Positions 46,423-57,695 of a stretch of DNA of 62,000 nt are shown one piece after another. Position 1 is the first letter of the stretch; every line of letters begins with the position of its first letter. The notes under the pieces are model-generated. The model did not search any database. It saw only the letters and a list, made by a program, of their open reading frames with translations, and was not told where the DNA came from. Both the position numbers and the translations under genes were made by a program. Origin of the DNA: Mesostigma viride (lineage: Eukaryota > Streptophyta > Mesostigmatophyceae > Mesostigmatales > Mesostigmataceae); the NCBI GenBank assembly GCA_009746045.1, contig RPFO01000312.1, forward strand, positions 4,278,976 to 4,340,975, given 5' to 3'.

Positions 46423-49067
46423 GGCTGACGGCGGAGCTCATAACTTTCACGTTTGGGCACCGAATTCGGCTGTGAATATCACAATCGCTTCGTCTTTCTA
46501 AGACGCACACGCCGTGATATAAGTTTCCGAAGCTATTACGCATTATATGGCGAGCAAACGCTCCTCCACGCAACGCAGGCTGCCTGGCGCCGCTGCGCTC
46601 GGCCCTGAAAATACGTCTGCAGCCTCGGCTGCAGCTTCGCCCTCCGGCCCAGAAGGCAGCGGCGCCGGCACTAGCCAAGCTCTAGTGGTCGCCCAGCCCC
46701 CTCCCGGGCTCGCCTCTCCTGCAGCGTCGCCTGGACCCAAGCGCAGTCGCCCTGCCGAGCCGGCCTGGGAAGAGTTCGACTTTGACGCCAGCCAGGCCTG
46801 CCCGGCTTTTTTGACAAGCTCATCCACGACAAGATCCTGAGCTACGCGTTCTGGGGATCGCACGCCTCGCTTCTTGAATTGTGCAAGCAACTCTTCCATC
46901 AGGGTCGCCTCATCGATGCTTTCCAGAGGCGCACCTCCAACTTCGACCCCTGGCATCCTCACCCTCCGCCGCCGGCCCCCACCTTCAGTCAGCAACGCGC
47001 CCTTTTCTCCCTCCTTGGACGCTCCATCGATCGAGGAGCTCTGGCCCGCCAAGCCCACGTACCACCACCGGCCACCTTGACCGAATCCTCCATCCGCTCC
47101 CTCCTTAAGGTCAAGCTTTCGAGCAGCACGTGACCCCCCTTGCCGCAGATGTGGCGGCAATGGGAGGCACGCTGGCTGCTGAGCTCCCTCACATTTCCAC
47201 CACCGTCACCTCCACGGTCCTCCTCCCTCCTCGCCTCCACCTCCACTGCCAACTCCTCCGCCCGGCCTCCACCGCCGCCCTCAAGGCCCATATCGACCAG
47301 CGCCTCAAGGACACCGCCATCGCCATCGAGTGCATGCAGAACACCGCAGGCGTCACCGCCCAGGCGGTGAAGGACATTGCCGCCAAGCCAGCCCCCGCTC
47401 AGTGGCCCATGCAGGCGGCGACGCCCTTCCCACCCAGACCTCCGGCCAGGCGGACCTGCTCATTGAAGCACCACGCCACCTCCACCACCACCACCATCGC
47501 GGCACAGCTTAAGCAGCAAGCCCTCGACCTCCCGGCGAGGAGGCCGACCGCACCCAGCGCAGCCACCGCAATGTCAGTGTCATCGTCAAGCACTTCGACC
47601 AGCCTGCAGACGAGACCTCGACGAGACGACGTTTCTTCTCACGGCATTTAAGCGCGCGACATATTCTTGCCCCCGTGCACATCACTGGTGAGCTGCGGAT
47701 GTCGGCTGCCCGCCTTCCCCGCGCGCGGGGTAAGGCTGGCCCGGCTCCCCTGCTCCTCACCTTTAACTACATGGCGGACTGAAGCTGTTGTTTCTTAAAA
47801 CCGCAAGAAACTCTCGAGGACTCGCTTCATGCTGGACGACGACCTGGCCCTGGCCCAGCAACAAAGGCGACGCGAGCTATGGCCGACCTACCTCCAGCTC
47901 CGGCAAAGCGCATTATTGCAGGGGGGAAACCGGTATACTGGCGGGGGGACGTCATCCTCGTTGACCACAAGCCTTGGCAGGCACCCCCAGTCTAGGGAAA
48001 ATAGCAGTAGTGTAGATTAGTAAGGAGCCTTAGCCTACCACGCGGTCCCAGCGCATGTGGCGCCATAATGGCCATTTTCAGAGTAGGATATGATGCTGCT
48101 CATGTCCGCAATGAGGACCTGTACCAGGGCATGCCCTATATCACCAGCACCATTAAGCAACGACGCCTGCAGCTAGTAGGGCACTTAGCTCGCACCAACC
48201 AGGTAGACACCTCACGTGGCCCCGCAGGACTGCGACCAGCCCAGCCTGGCCGGCACCTCCTGACGTGGGCTGGGCCCAGTGATGTTATAGACGCTGCAAG
48301 GCCCGCACCTTCAAAGAACAGCTAGTAGAGGACATGGGGGGCCTAGGCCTCTCCGTGATTTGGAAGAAGATGATGGACAAGGCCAAGTGGGCCCAGGTCA
48401 TAGAGGACAACGAGCCCCCCCCAGTGGGGAAGCGCCCGCGTGTGCAATCCCGTGGGAGGCACGCCAGATAGCTCCCCTAGGGCAGCGTGCGGCTGCCTAG
48501 ATAGATGTTGTAGTTAGAATGCTGTTAGATAGATGTAGTATGTAGCCGATGTACATAGATTAGACCGGTAGGACTGTTTGCACCCATCCATCCATCCCTC
48601 GGGGTTAATGCTCCGTGACTCCCCAACGGGAGCACGAGTCTAATTAATTAATTAATAATGGCCATGGATGATGATGCATTTAAGAATTTAGCCACGCCCA
48701 GCCCATTATAGGCAGGCTGCCTATAATGGGACCCCCATGGATGATGCATTTAAGCATTAGCTCAGCCCTGCATGCCTATACAGAGAGTCACTCTCTGATG
48801 AGAAGCCATGCTCTTGTATAGCCATGGTGATCTTCCCCCCCCCCATGACAGGCTCCCCTTAGTTGGGTTGAGCTCTGAGACTCTGGTGGTGCAGGTGCCC
48901 TTGGTGCACCTAGAGCAAGTGTCGTTTACATTCCCACCCTTGCAGGAAGTAGCTTAGAAAGCCATATGCCCCTTCTCTGGGATATGTGCTACATATACTC
49001 CGGCCCAACGGAGTATGTTCCTAATTAATAAATTAATTAATTAATTAATTAATTAATTAATTAATTA
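46423..49067 (+). mobile_element. Full-length but degenerate ORF1-only LINE (D), with an insertion
   Basis: The 5' leader (GGAGCTCATAACTTTCACGT) matches the start of the 57.7-kb element. ORF1 begins MASKRSSTQRRLPGAAALGP at 46547 and breaks repeatedly up to about 47990. The 3' UTR follows, interrupted at 48074-48654 by another LINE, and resumes to an AATT tail ending near 49067. Without the insertion it is about 2.06 kb, again with no room for ORF2. Confidence 0.8.
48074..48654 (+). mobile_element. Family I LINE 3' end inserted into element D
   Basis: A 5'-truncated copy: ORF2 C-terminus (IKQRRLQLVGHLARTNQVDT, then FKEQLVEDMGGLGLSVIWKK), 3' UTR, then an AATT tail. It is flanked by ATAATGGCC at 48065-48073 and 48655-48663, a 9-bp target-site duplication. 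Removing it restores the family II 3' UTR exactly as in copy B. Confidence 0.88.
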
Positions 49068-49640
49068 ATACTATTAAGACTCGGCAAGCCCCCTGTGGGC
49101 AAGCCCCCCCCCTCAGGAGGAAGGGGCGTTTCATGCTGAGTAGTTGAGCCCGGGCAGCCTCCTGGTTTGTCTGTAATATGGAGGCAGATGGTACGCAAGG
49201 ATAGATGGCAAGTAGTGATATGAAGGAGACCACCCCCAAGTCTGTGGGGGCTCCGCGTGTGACCGCGGATGGCATTCATCTAGCGATTCGGGCCGCGGTG
49301 CCCACACCCCTGTAACTAGGACCTAGATAGCTTACACCATCCATTCCATCCCATGTTCCCCTCCCACTGAGGACATTATGCTCACAGTGACGCAGTCACG
49401 TGTCTATTAATGCTGAGTAGTTAGGATTTTTTAGATTAGCTTAGAGTTAGCTTAGTTCGGTTTCGCGGCTTTGCCCACCTCCATCCATCCAGCACGGAAT
49501 ATGTGCTACATGATCTCTCAACGGAGTCACTGTTAAAATTTGATTTAATTTGATTTAATTTTAGCTTAGTTAGGTTTCACGGCTTCGCTCACCTCCGTCC
49601 ATCAAGCAAGGGAATATGTGCTACATGATCTCCCAACGGA
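49068..49640 (+). mobile_element. LINE-like 3' UTR relics with ATTTGATTTA tails
   Basis: Contains two partial 3' ends (GGAATATGTGCTACATGATC, then CTCAACGGAGTC) each leading to an AAAATTTGATTTAATT tail, near 49510-49560 and 49620-49650. A short plus-strand frame at 49225-49313 is of unknown origin. No intact ORF. Confidence 0.5.
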
Positions 49641-49865
49641 GTCAAATTAAAATTTGGAACATATCTCCGTTGGGAGTACATGTATAGCACATATCCCTGA
49701 GAAGGGGCATATGGCTTTTAATACATTCTTGCCTACTTTCTGCAAGGGTAGGGTGTAAACTACACCTGCTCTGGGTGCACCAAGTGCACCTGCACCACTA
49801 TGTATTAATTAACGGAGTCATGTTATAATTTAATTAAAAGTTAATGGTAAGATTTAGCTTACGTG
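49641..49865 (-). mobile_element. Family II LINE 3' UTR fragment
   Basis: Reversed copy of the conserved 3' end (ATCTCCGTTGGGAGTACATG ... ACATTCTTGCCTACTTTC). It has no ORF and is more diverged than copies B and 57.7 kb. Confidence 0.7.
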
Positions 49866-49979
49866 CCGGGCCCACGCTCATGTGAAGTGAGACAACACGC
49901 TCATGTCGGTACACGTATGCCTATATGATGGGATCCCCACCAGACGATCATATTAGTGTTTAAGTAGTTCAGCCGTGTT

Positions 49980-50285
49980 TTGCCCATGCAGAGAGCCCAC
50001 TCTCTGCTGCTGGGAGGCCATGCCCTAGCTAGCCATTGCTTGGCCATGACCATCTTCCACCCCATGCCAGGCCTCCGGCCCTTGGGTATGATACAGAAAT
50101 CAGAAGATGATACATCATGGTGGTGCAGGTGCACGTTCTGCACCCAGAGTAGGTGGAAGATGACCAGCATTCCCCCACCTAAAGGTTGCAGCCCAGAATG
50201 TATTACAAACCATACACCCCTTCTCAGGGATATGCGTTACATATACTCCCCACGGAGATATTATAATATTCTTATTTGGCACGCC
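49980..50285 (+). mobile_element. Family II-related LINE 3' UTR fragment
   Basis: Plus-oriented. It shares the block order of the 3' UTR (AGAGAGCCCACTCTCTGCTG, then CATACACCCCTTCTCAGGGA, then TACATATACTCCCCACGGAG) but is clearly diverged. No coding sequence. Confidence 0.6.
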
Positions 50286-50299
50286 GCAAATAGTGAAAA

Positions 50300-50515
50300 C
50301 CATTTGCGTTCAGTGCCGGTCCGCGGAAAACGCGATCTGCAAACGAATCCAGGCAGGAATCGAACTGGGGACCTCTCGCACCCACTTTTGCTGACTATAG
50401 GACGGACGTCTCCTGATCCTAAGGCATCGCCAGCTGACACCTACAGTACGTCCAACCGCAAAAAATCTCCTGTCCGGGGAGTGATGCAAGCCAGTCGGAT
50501 TTGTACTAGATAAAT
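50300..50515 (-). mobile_element. tRNA-derived SINE-like element, copy 1
   Basis: On the minus strand, GATGCCTTAGGATCAGGAGA and, about 50 bp on, a B-box-like GGTCCCCAGTTCGATTCCTG resemble the anticodon and T-arm of a tRNA. The upstream CAGCTGGCGATG resembles an A box. The acceptor stem is not closed, so it is not a functional tRNA. It is repeated at 50985-51190. Confidence 0.55.
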
Positions 50516-50984
50516 CATTCGAGATCTGTGTGTGTAGGAGTGTATTATAATATATTAATTATTTAACAGAGGCCTTCACGTTCTCCCAATGAAATGGGTG
50601 CCTCTCATTGAGTTCCAAGCCTATCTGTGGGCCTCTAAGTGTGGCCTTGAACATGCATAGCACCCACAGTTGGGCTTGCATCATGATCTGCAGAGAGAGT
50701 CCTCTGCAGCCTGCCCGCTTGAAGCAGTGAGAGTAGCTAGGGCACACTACCTCCTTCACATTGTGTTTAGGGGTTGAAGGTTCCTCTATTAGTACCCACG
50801 TGATGCAGACACGTGCTTATTCATCACCCAAAGGTGTCCCATATTTAAGATGGTTTCTGATGTTGCTATGAGCTGCTCACAGTACAGCTGAAGCTCAAGA
50901 CACCAACAAGAATGCTTCTTATATTTTGTCGTCATCTGGATCAAAAAACAAAGCAACAAGCGTGAAAACGCGAGCGACCCAAAT
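50516..50984 (+). other. LINE ORF2 relic and unassigned sequence
   Basis: The line at 50610-50640 (GAGTTCCAAGCCTATCTGTG) matches the ORF2 region also seen at 39.1 and 12.0 kb, here plus-oriented and without an open frame. The remainder shows nothing. Confidence 0.45.
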
Positions 50985-51190
50985 ATGAGATTCCGCGGAA
51001 TACAGAAAATAAGAAGCTCAGAAGTTACCAGCAAGGGATCGAACATAGGACCTTAATTGGCATGATTTCGCGGCTGTGTGAGTCTCCTGATCCGAAGGCA
51101 TCTCTGATTTCGAAACAGCCCAACTGCGAAAAGCCTCTTCAAAACCGGAGAGTGGTGCCAATATGTCCGATATTGCTGAATCTATAGAAG
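50985..51190 (-). mobile_element. tRNA-derived SINE-like element, copy 2
   Basis: Same arrangement as copy 1: GATGCCTTCGGATCAGGAGA, then a B-box-like GGTCCTATGTTCGATCCCTT, and a shared 5' portion (CTTTTCGCAGTTGGGCTGT). The two copies are about 70% similar by eye and have the same orientation. Confidence 0.5.
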
Positions 51191-51524
51191 ATGACTCACC
51201 ACTAGAACTATGTGCGCAGGATTACTACAGTTCTTATATTTGGTTGAACAGCACCAGTCAGAACAACACTTGACAGTGTTCATGCCCCTGCCATAATGGC
51301 TGAAGACAAGCAAAATATTGCTTCTATTCTCTGACAGAGACCAAAGGGAACGACACTCTTGGCCGTGCCTCCTCATCTGGGGGCATCCATGTACTCACTT
51401 GACAAGCTATGACAAGGTTGCATATGTGCAGACTGCGCATTTATCAGCGCCCCACCAGGGCAGATGCAAATCAACTCGAGCATCACCCGTCTCTAAAGTC
51501 GAGAAGGCATGCAAGCCCCTGCTG
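51191..51524. other. 3' flank of the HIT gene
   Basis: No gene, repeat or clear polyadenylation signal is seen. Confidence 0.5.
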
Positions 51525-52434
51525 TTACGACAGCTTTGCTAGGATCATGCCCTTGACGTCCTCTGCATCCGCAGCCTCAAGCTTGGGCTTGCTGCGGCCA
51601 AAGCGCACAAGGCCTGCAGCACATAGCGCCCGAACAGTAAGTACGTGTTTTGTCACAGTAAAATACAGCCGAGACCCGAAACCATGTTGACGACGTTCAA
51701 GAAAATCCCACCATTCAAATAGGAGAAGCAATTGTGAAAGACTAAACGAAGTACACACCGGGACAGTTAAGTGGTGCAAGGCTGCTTCTCGCTGCGCAGC
51801 ACCCAACCAGGCACGTGGGTCTAGAAAGGCATGCCAATATCTGCACATTCAGTCTATACAGTCAACAGTGACCTGGTCCATCCGCCCCTCCCTCCTAAGC
51901 ACTACACCCCAGCACTGGATCCCGTACCAACAATTAGCCACATGCTTGATCCTCCCCTACCATCCCCTACACCTAGGAGACAGGGTGATCCAAAGCAACC
52001 TTTCCTGGGCCAGAACAGGACATGACACAGTCACCAGAGCATGCTGGCTAGATGGCGGTTGAGGGGCATTCCTGGACACATGCGCTGTGCTCACCATCAC
52101 CAGGTACCCGGGGGATGATGTGGAAGTGAACGTGGAACACCACCTGCCCTGCCGCACTCCCGTTGTTCTGCGTTTGGAAACCAAAGGGGGCAGGGGACGC
52201 AGGCGGGGCCACAGCCAGGTCATGGCATGTAGCAGAGTTGTCAGCGTACAAGCGGTTGGCGAGCCGCAAACAGTCCGTGATGGCATCGTGGCAAGCAGGT
52301 CATGCAAACATGACCTAAGCCCGAGCATGGCAGCGATGGCATGCACTCACGGGCAGGCGTGCAGACGAGCCGGTCTGACGTGCAGACAGTCTGGCAAGCG
52401 GTGCACATACACTGCACACACACACACACACACA

Positions 52435-52501
<67 letters not shown>

Positions 52502-55302
52502 CCTCCCTCCCTCCCTCCCTCCCTCCTTCCCGCCATTCCCTCCCCTCCCCTCCCTCCCTCCCTCCCTTGCCCCCCCCCCCCCCCCCCCCTCGCTTCCTCC
52601 CTCCCCCCCCCCCTCCCTCGCTTCCTCCCTCCCTCCCTCCCTCCCTCCTCCCTCCCTCCCTCCCTCCCTCCCTCCCTCCCTCCCTCCCTCCCTCCCTCCC
52701 TCCTCCCTCCCTCCCTCCCTCCCTCCCTCCCTCCCTCCCTCCCTCCCTCCCTCCCTCCTCCCTCCCTCCCTCCCTCCCTCCTCCCTCCCTCCTCCCTCCC
52801 TCCCTCCCTCCCTCCTCCTCCCTCCCTCCCTCCCTCCCTCCCTCCCTCCCTCCCTCCCTCCCTCCCTCCCTCCCTCCCTCCCTCCCTCTCCCTCCCTCCC
52901 TCCCTCCCTCCCTCCCTCCCGGGCGCACCGGCGCGTGCACAGCAAACTCTGGTAAAGAAGCAGGTGGCGAGGATGTGCGTGGGGCCCTGCCTTGGCTTGC
53001 ACATATATGCACGCACACGCACACAAAACACACACACATACAAGCACACACGTACGCACACACCTGCACGATGTTGATGCCCTCCGCACCCGTGCTGGCC
53101 TTCACGGCAGCAGCCAGCCGGGGCAGCTCCCCCGCCACATCAGCCATCACATCCCTGGGGCAGTCATGGATGCCGGCGTGCTGGCGAAGAGTGCACCACC
53201 AAGTGGTTCAGAGGAAATGAAGCATAGTGAGTGCAGGGGAGGGGTAACCGCCCACACAGCAGCAAACCACATCGCAGCAAAAGCACAAGGGATTACCTTC
53301 CGTAACAAAGGGCGACCGAATGACCTCACCAGGGGAAAGCATGACATGATGACAGGACGAGACGAAAGGACAAGACGAACAGCCACTCACCAGCCCCCAG
53401 GCACGCACCGTCCGCAATGTCAGCGCAACGATCCCATACATGGCAGTCGAGACCATGCGGTGTGCCGCCTTCCTTGCCTACTTTGGGATGAGCAGCGTGT
53501 GGTGCAGCATTCTCCCGTGTTGGCACGCACCTGTAACCAGGCAGCCACCACCCCTGCATAGTAGCCATGCGAACAGGCAGCCACCTCCCCTACATAGTAG
53601 CCATGCGAACAGGCAGCCACCACCTCTACATCATAGTAGCCATGCTTACACGCAGCCACCACCCCTACAGAGTAGCCATGCTTACATGCAGCCACCACCT
53701 CTACATAGTAGGCATGCTTACATGCAGCCACCACCCCTACACAGTAGCCATGCTTACATGCAGCCACCACCTCTACATCATAGTAGCCATGCTTACACGC
53801 AGCCACCACCCCTACATAGTAGCCATGCTTACATGCAGCCACCACCCCCACATAGTAGCCATGCGTACATGCAGCCACCACCCATACATAGTAGCCATGC
53901 TTACATGCAGCCACCACCTCTACATCATTGTAGCCATGCTTACATGCAGCCACCACCTCTACATCATTGTAGCCATGCTTACATGCAGCCACCACCTCTA
54001 CATCATTGTAGCCATGCTTACATGCAGCCACCACCTCTACATCATTGTAGCCATGCTTACATGCAGCCACCACCTCTACATCATAGTACCCATGCTTACA
54101 CGCAGCCACCACACCTACATCATTGTAGCCATGCTTACATGCAGCCACCACCCCTACATAGTAGCCATATGCTTACATGCAGCCACCATCTCTACATCAT
54201 TGTAGCCATGCTTACATGCAGCCACCACCTCTACATAGTAGCCATGCTTACATGCAGCCACCACACCTACATAGTACCCATGCGTACATGCAGCCACCAC
54301 CTCTACATAGTAGCCATGCTTACATGCAGCCACCAGTTAGATGAGATGCTTAGGCTGACACACGGATTTCCGGCCTGCGCGCCGCGTATTGCCTACCGCG
54401 GCTGAGCGGGACACCTCAGTACTGTACGGCAGTCCGTACGGTACTGAGGTGTCATGTGGACTGTTGTGCAGTTAGTGCCAGACTGTGCCTAGTCTCTAGC
54501 TCGACCCGCCAGATCCGGGTTATCCGGTTCTGACGGGCCGAGTGTAGTGGATGCAGGTGACGTGGTCGCATGGCATTGCAGTGTACAGTTGTCCACTGGT
54601 AGACACTGCTAGTCGGCGTCGCCATAGGCATATAGGCGTAGCACTGGGAAGTGCCACCACACCGAGCAGCTTGCACGCACAGATCCCACTCTGAGCCCGT
54701 TGTATTATTCCTATACATAATAGATTCCTCGTTCTCATTCAGCAGTTGCTCATTTGTCCATTCACAACTCCACCACCCCTACATAGTAGCCATGCTTACA
54801 TGCAGCCACCACCTATACATAGTAGCCATGCTTACATGCAGCCACCACCTCTACATCATAGCAGCCATGCCTACATGTTCCTTTGGGATGAGCAGCGTGT
54901 GGCCGCGCGCGAGAGGGAAAGCGTCGAGGAAGGCCAGCGCGGTGGGCGTCTCCAGCACCTTGTACGAGGGCAGGTCACCCTTGACGATCTGAGGGGGCGC
55001 AGGCCAAGGCACCCAAGGAGAGTGACGACCACACCCTTTTGATGACAGAGGCAACGGAATAACAACCACCATAGGAACTGCGCTTCTCTTGTAGAAAATA
55101 GTAATGACCACTGACAAGATCTGAGCTATCAAAGGAAATGGATAGCAACCACTATGGGAACGAGCTTTATTGGTCCCCACATGACGCAGTCCACATAATA
55201 ATAATCAATTGATAAATGGGAACGAGCCTCTCGAAAGAAAAGGCAAGCGCACGTGGGTGACAACCGCACCTTGCAGAAGATGCAGTCTGGGTCCGCCTTC
55301 AT
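51525..55302 (-). CDS. HIT-family (histidine triad) protein, 5 exons, 141 aa
   Basis: Exons 55302-55270, 54988-54875, 53180-53064, 52167-52095 and 51613-51525; phases agree and the CDS is 426 bp. The N-terminus MKADPDCIFCK-IVKGDLPSYKV carries the zinc-site CxxC typical of this family. RGHTLLIPKEH follows, then a helix (DVMADVAGELPRLAAAVKAS), GINIVQ-NNGSAAGQVV, and the triad HVHFHIIPR (HxHxHxx), with a C-terminal tail ending ILAKLS. Family members are nucleotidyl hydrolases/transferases that act on phosphoramidates or dinucleoside polyphosphates; the exact substrate is not readable here. The start is MKAD because the frame has no earlier ATG. The upstream in-frame sequence is Arg/Pro/Ser-rich, so an unseen targeting exon is possible. 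Introns 2 and 3 are packed with repeats. Confidence 0.93.
52414..52920 (+). repeat. Compound (CA)n-(CT)n-(CCCT)n tract in HIT intron 3
   Basis: (CA)n to 52436, (CT)n to about 52497, then CCCT/CCTC runs with two C-only stretches. On the gene strand it is (AGGG)n-(AG)n-(TG)n. ORFs of 200-280 codons through it are artefacts. Confidence 0.97.
53481..53508 (-). repeat. Distal exon-tail copy of HIT exon 2
   Basis: 22 bp at 53481-53502 are identical to exon 2 at 54881-54902 (the HTLLIPK codons) and run into GTAGGCAAGG, compared with GTAGGCATGG at the true donor. Seven bases next to the junction are missing. It caps the far end of the 36-bp array, 1.4 kb into the intron. Confidence 0.9.
53541..54874 (-). 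repeat. 36/39-bp minisatellite derived from the exon 2 splice junction
   Basis: The gene-strand unit is GCTGCATGTAAGCATGGCTA plus CTATGTAGAGGTGGTG. Exon 2 ends GGAACAT|GTAGGCATGGCTGC followed by TATGATGTAGAGG, so the array begins at the splice site and each copy has a CAT|GTAAGC donor, nearer consensus than the real one. There are about 24 units, some with an extra CAT/GAT triplet. The array is split by an insertion at 54336-54769. Confidence 0.95.
54336..54769. mobile_element. 434-bp unclassified insertion inside the HIT array
   Basis: The array stops at CCACCA (54330-54335) and resumes at CCACCA (54770-54775), giving a 5-6-bp target-site duplication. The ends read GTTAG and AACT, a short imperfect inverted pair. 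Inside is a hairpin, ACACCTCAGTACTGTACGG / CCGTACGGTACTGAGGTGT (54411-54452, loop CAGT, one mismatch). No ORF. It could be a MITE, solo LTR or SINE. Confidence 0.6.
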
Positions 55303-57680
55303 CGCCGCCCTGGGTGATGTCGCGAAGCGAGAGGGGCGGGGTGGCGGTGCTATGGGCAGCGGCCGCGTGTGGCCGCGTGCGGGCCGGTGGCTGCGGTCGC
55401 CCACCAAGGGGCGGACAGCTCCCCAACGCAAAGGGGGCGATCTGGGGGCCAGTTAAAGCAGGCCACGAGCAGGCAGGCGCGTGCCAGGAGGTGGTGCCCG
55501 ATGGCAAGCAGGGATCATAACGCACACAACCGCCTTGGTGCTACTGTTATGGAACGGGCAGTGTAGCCGGTCGGGTTGGCTCGTACAGCAGCGGAGCTAC
55601 TAAGCACCAAAACAACCCGATGCCCTATCTGTGACATGGCATGGCGTGTGTAGCATAGCATCGTTTGTGTGGCGTAGTTTGATGGGTGGAGTGTGATGTG
55701 CTCTTCTGGTATGAGACATGGCCAGCTGACAGGGCAGGCATCAAAGAGGTGTAGGGATGGACGCAGCGCAAAACAGCTAGGATGACCAGGCTGTTCCATG
55801 CCCTGCATGGCAGACTGCCAACCCTGAGTGATAGCCATTTCTGACAAAGCATCCTTCTCCTAGAACATCCTTGGCTCCCAAGGATAACCCCATTATATAT
55901 GACCGCACCCAATACGTGTTCTTTATTCCAGATCCCTCCCACACATTCATCAAAAGATACGGCCTAAACTACTTCAATTTCGCTTCTAGCAACCGGTACG
56001 TTGTTATCATTTGACAATGCCAAAAATTGCGTTCAAAATCTCGCCGGATGCACCCATTTTACCGGGTGACCACGTCTACAAGCATAGTTTCTAGAAGCAT
56101 CGTACGTGGGCAACCAGCGCGTGCATAATTGCCATGTTTGTCCGAGTGCATAATTGCCATGTTGTCCGCACACTAAGCGGAAAAGAGGTACTCTGCGAGC
56201 CCAATTACTGGTAGGTGTTCAACAATAATTAAAAATCGATGGCGTCATGATTATGTTATCCAGGAATAGAAGTCGACACCTCGTTCCTCTGTCCATTTGA
56301 AGTAATAGCAAATAAAATATGATGAAGTAAGACACGAGCTCCAATTGATTCATTTTGAGCGAGATACGATGCATGTCCACCGAGTTAATTAAAGCTACTG
56401 GAACCCTTTTGTGCACTCGCGCACCGTTGCTCGCTCCAAGATTGAATCCCGGAAGCCTGCTTCAAAGTCGCCGAGATGGGAGCAGACAATGCTATATCCC
56501 TTGCAAGTAGCACCCGGCCGGCCAGGAGCATGGTCGTACAGATAGATGAATGTGTGCACGCGATGAAACTGGTACAAGAATCGTTTGCAGTTTTCGTACG
56601 CTTTGCAGTCGGTTCGCAGGACCCCGTGACACCAATAATTACACCATGCCTCCAATCATGCCTCAAATTATGAATTATGAGCGAGTCTTATGCAAGTTAT
56701 ATGCTTCTGAGTACGCACTACGCACGTGCGGTAACCAGCCAAACGTGAACTTAAGGCGTGAAACCCTCATAGATGCACGTGCCGGTGCATAGGTACTCGC
56801 AATCGGGATGGTTCAGGTCCATGAGACCAGGACCACGTTAGCCTGCACGTAAAAGCTCACCACCTCACCAATGCATTGGTTGTACAAGGGGGGTACTCAA
56901 AACATAAATATCAGACACATACGCCTGACATACGCTGAAATTTTCCAAAAGTTGGCCCTTGGACCCTACCTACACTGTAGCACGTAGGCGCTATACCTAG
57001 CATGAAAACCCCGAGGTCCCATGGGTTCAGTCTAGGGGTCGACCTAGGGAGCAAAAATGATCGTCTCAGCGAGCTCTACCGTTGGAGCATATTGGTGTAT
57101 GGGAAAATTCCGGTTTTCTGAAATGGGTCGTTGGCCGGCGCAACGCCACTACAATACGGTTCGTAGGAGACGCGAAATGAGTGAGAATGTTACCCGAGCG
57201 GTAACGAGGATTTGCACCGTTGATTTTAACATATGTTTCTTTTTTTGCGCCATTTGGCGAGCATCGACTGGAGCCTGAACCTAGCGGGGGGAATCGTGCG
57301 GGGGAATCTTGCGGGGGAATCTTGCGGGGAAAAATTCCGAACGTGATTTTAGCGAAGTCCTACTACACTTTGCTTGGTACACGGTACTACAGTTTCGTCA
57401 CTGAAAATTTTCTGTAGTTGCGTTGGTTTTTCGTACGTTCCGCTGAAATTTTTGTGTTCAGTGCCCAGATCACAATTTGATCCGGGCGCAAAATGATTGG
57501 CTGTACGGTACGAACCAAAAACGAAATTTTAGTATCTAAGTTCCGCAGCGCTTGCTGAATTTGCCCCGGAAGCCCGGGGGCACTTTCCCCGCTGAAAAAG
57601 GTGTCCGCGGAAGCGTATTGTAGTGCGATACTGGCACGGCACGGCGCTGGATAGCCGAAGCCTTGTGTTACGTCGCGTAA
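55303..57680. other. Intergenic, upstream of the HIT gene
   Basis: Holds the HIT promoter. A GGGGGAATCTTGC-type 13-bp triplicate lies at 57287-57330. Otherwise I see no gene; ORFs of up to 110 codons have no family resemblance or splice context. Confidence 0.5.
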
Positions 57681-57695
57681 CAATCTGTCGCAGTT
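57681..57695. other. Target-site duplication, left copy
   Basis: CAATCTGTCGCAGTT, identical to 59640-59654, directly adjoins the (GAATT)n tail of the LINE. Confidence 0.92.

Noticed and set aside
50300-51190. Functional tRNA genes
   Set aside because: B-box-like and anticodon-like segments are present but the acceptor stem does not close.
52087-53220. 377-aa and 282-aa ORFs rich in Leu-Ser-Pro or Gly-Arg-Glu
   Set aside because: Translation of (CT)n/(CCCT)n; only the short HIT exons at their edges are real.
53541-54340. CRISPR-like or coding repeat (His-Ser-Ser-His-Ala-Tyr)
   Set aside because: Tandem without spacers, embedded in a HIT intron, and derived from the splice junction.
56385-56673. 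Overlapping ORFs of 65-93 codons
   Set aside because: No family resemblance, no splice context, and open on both strands.
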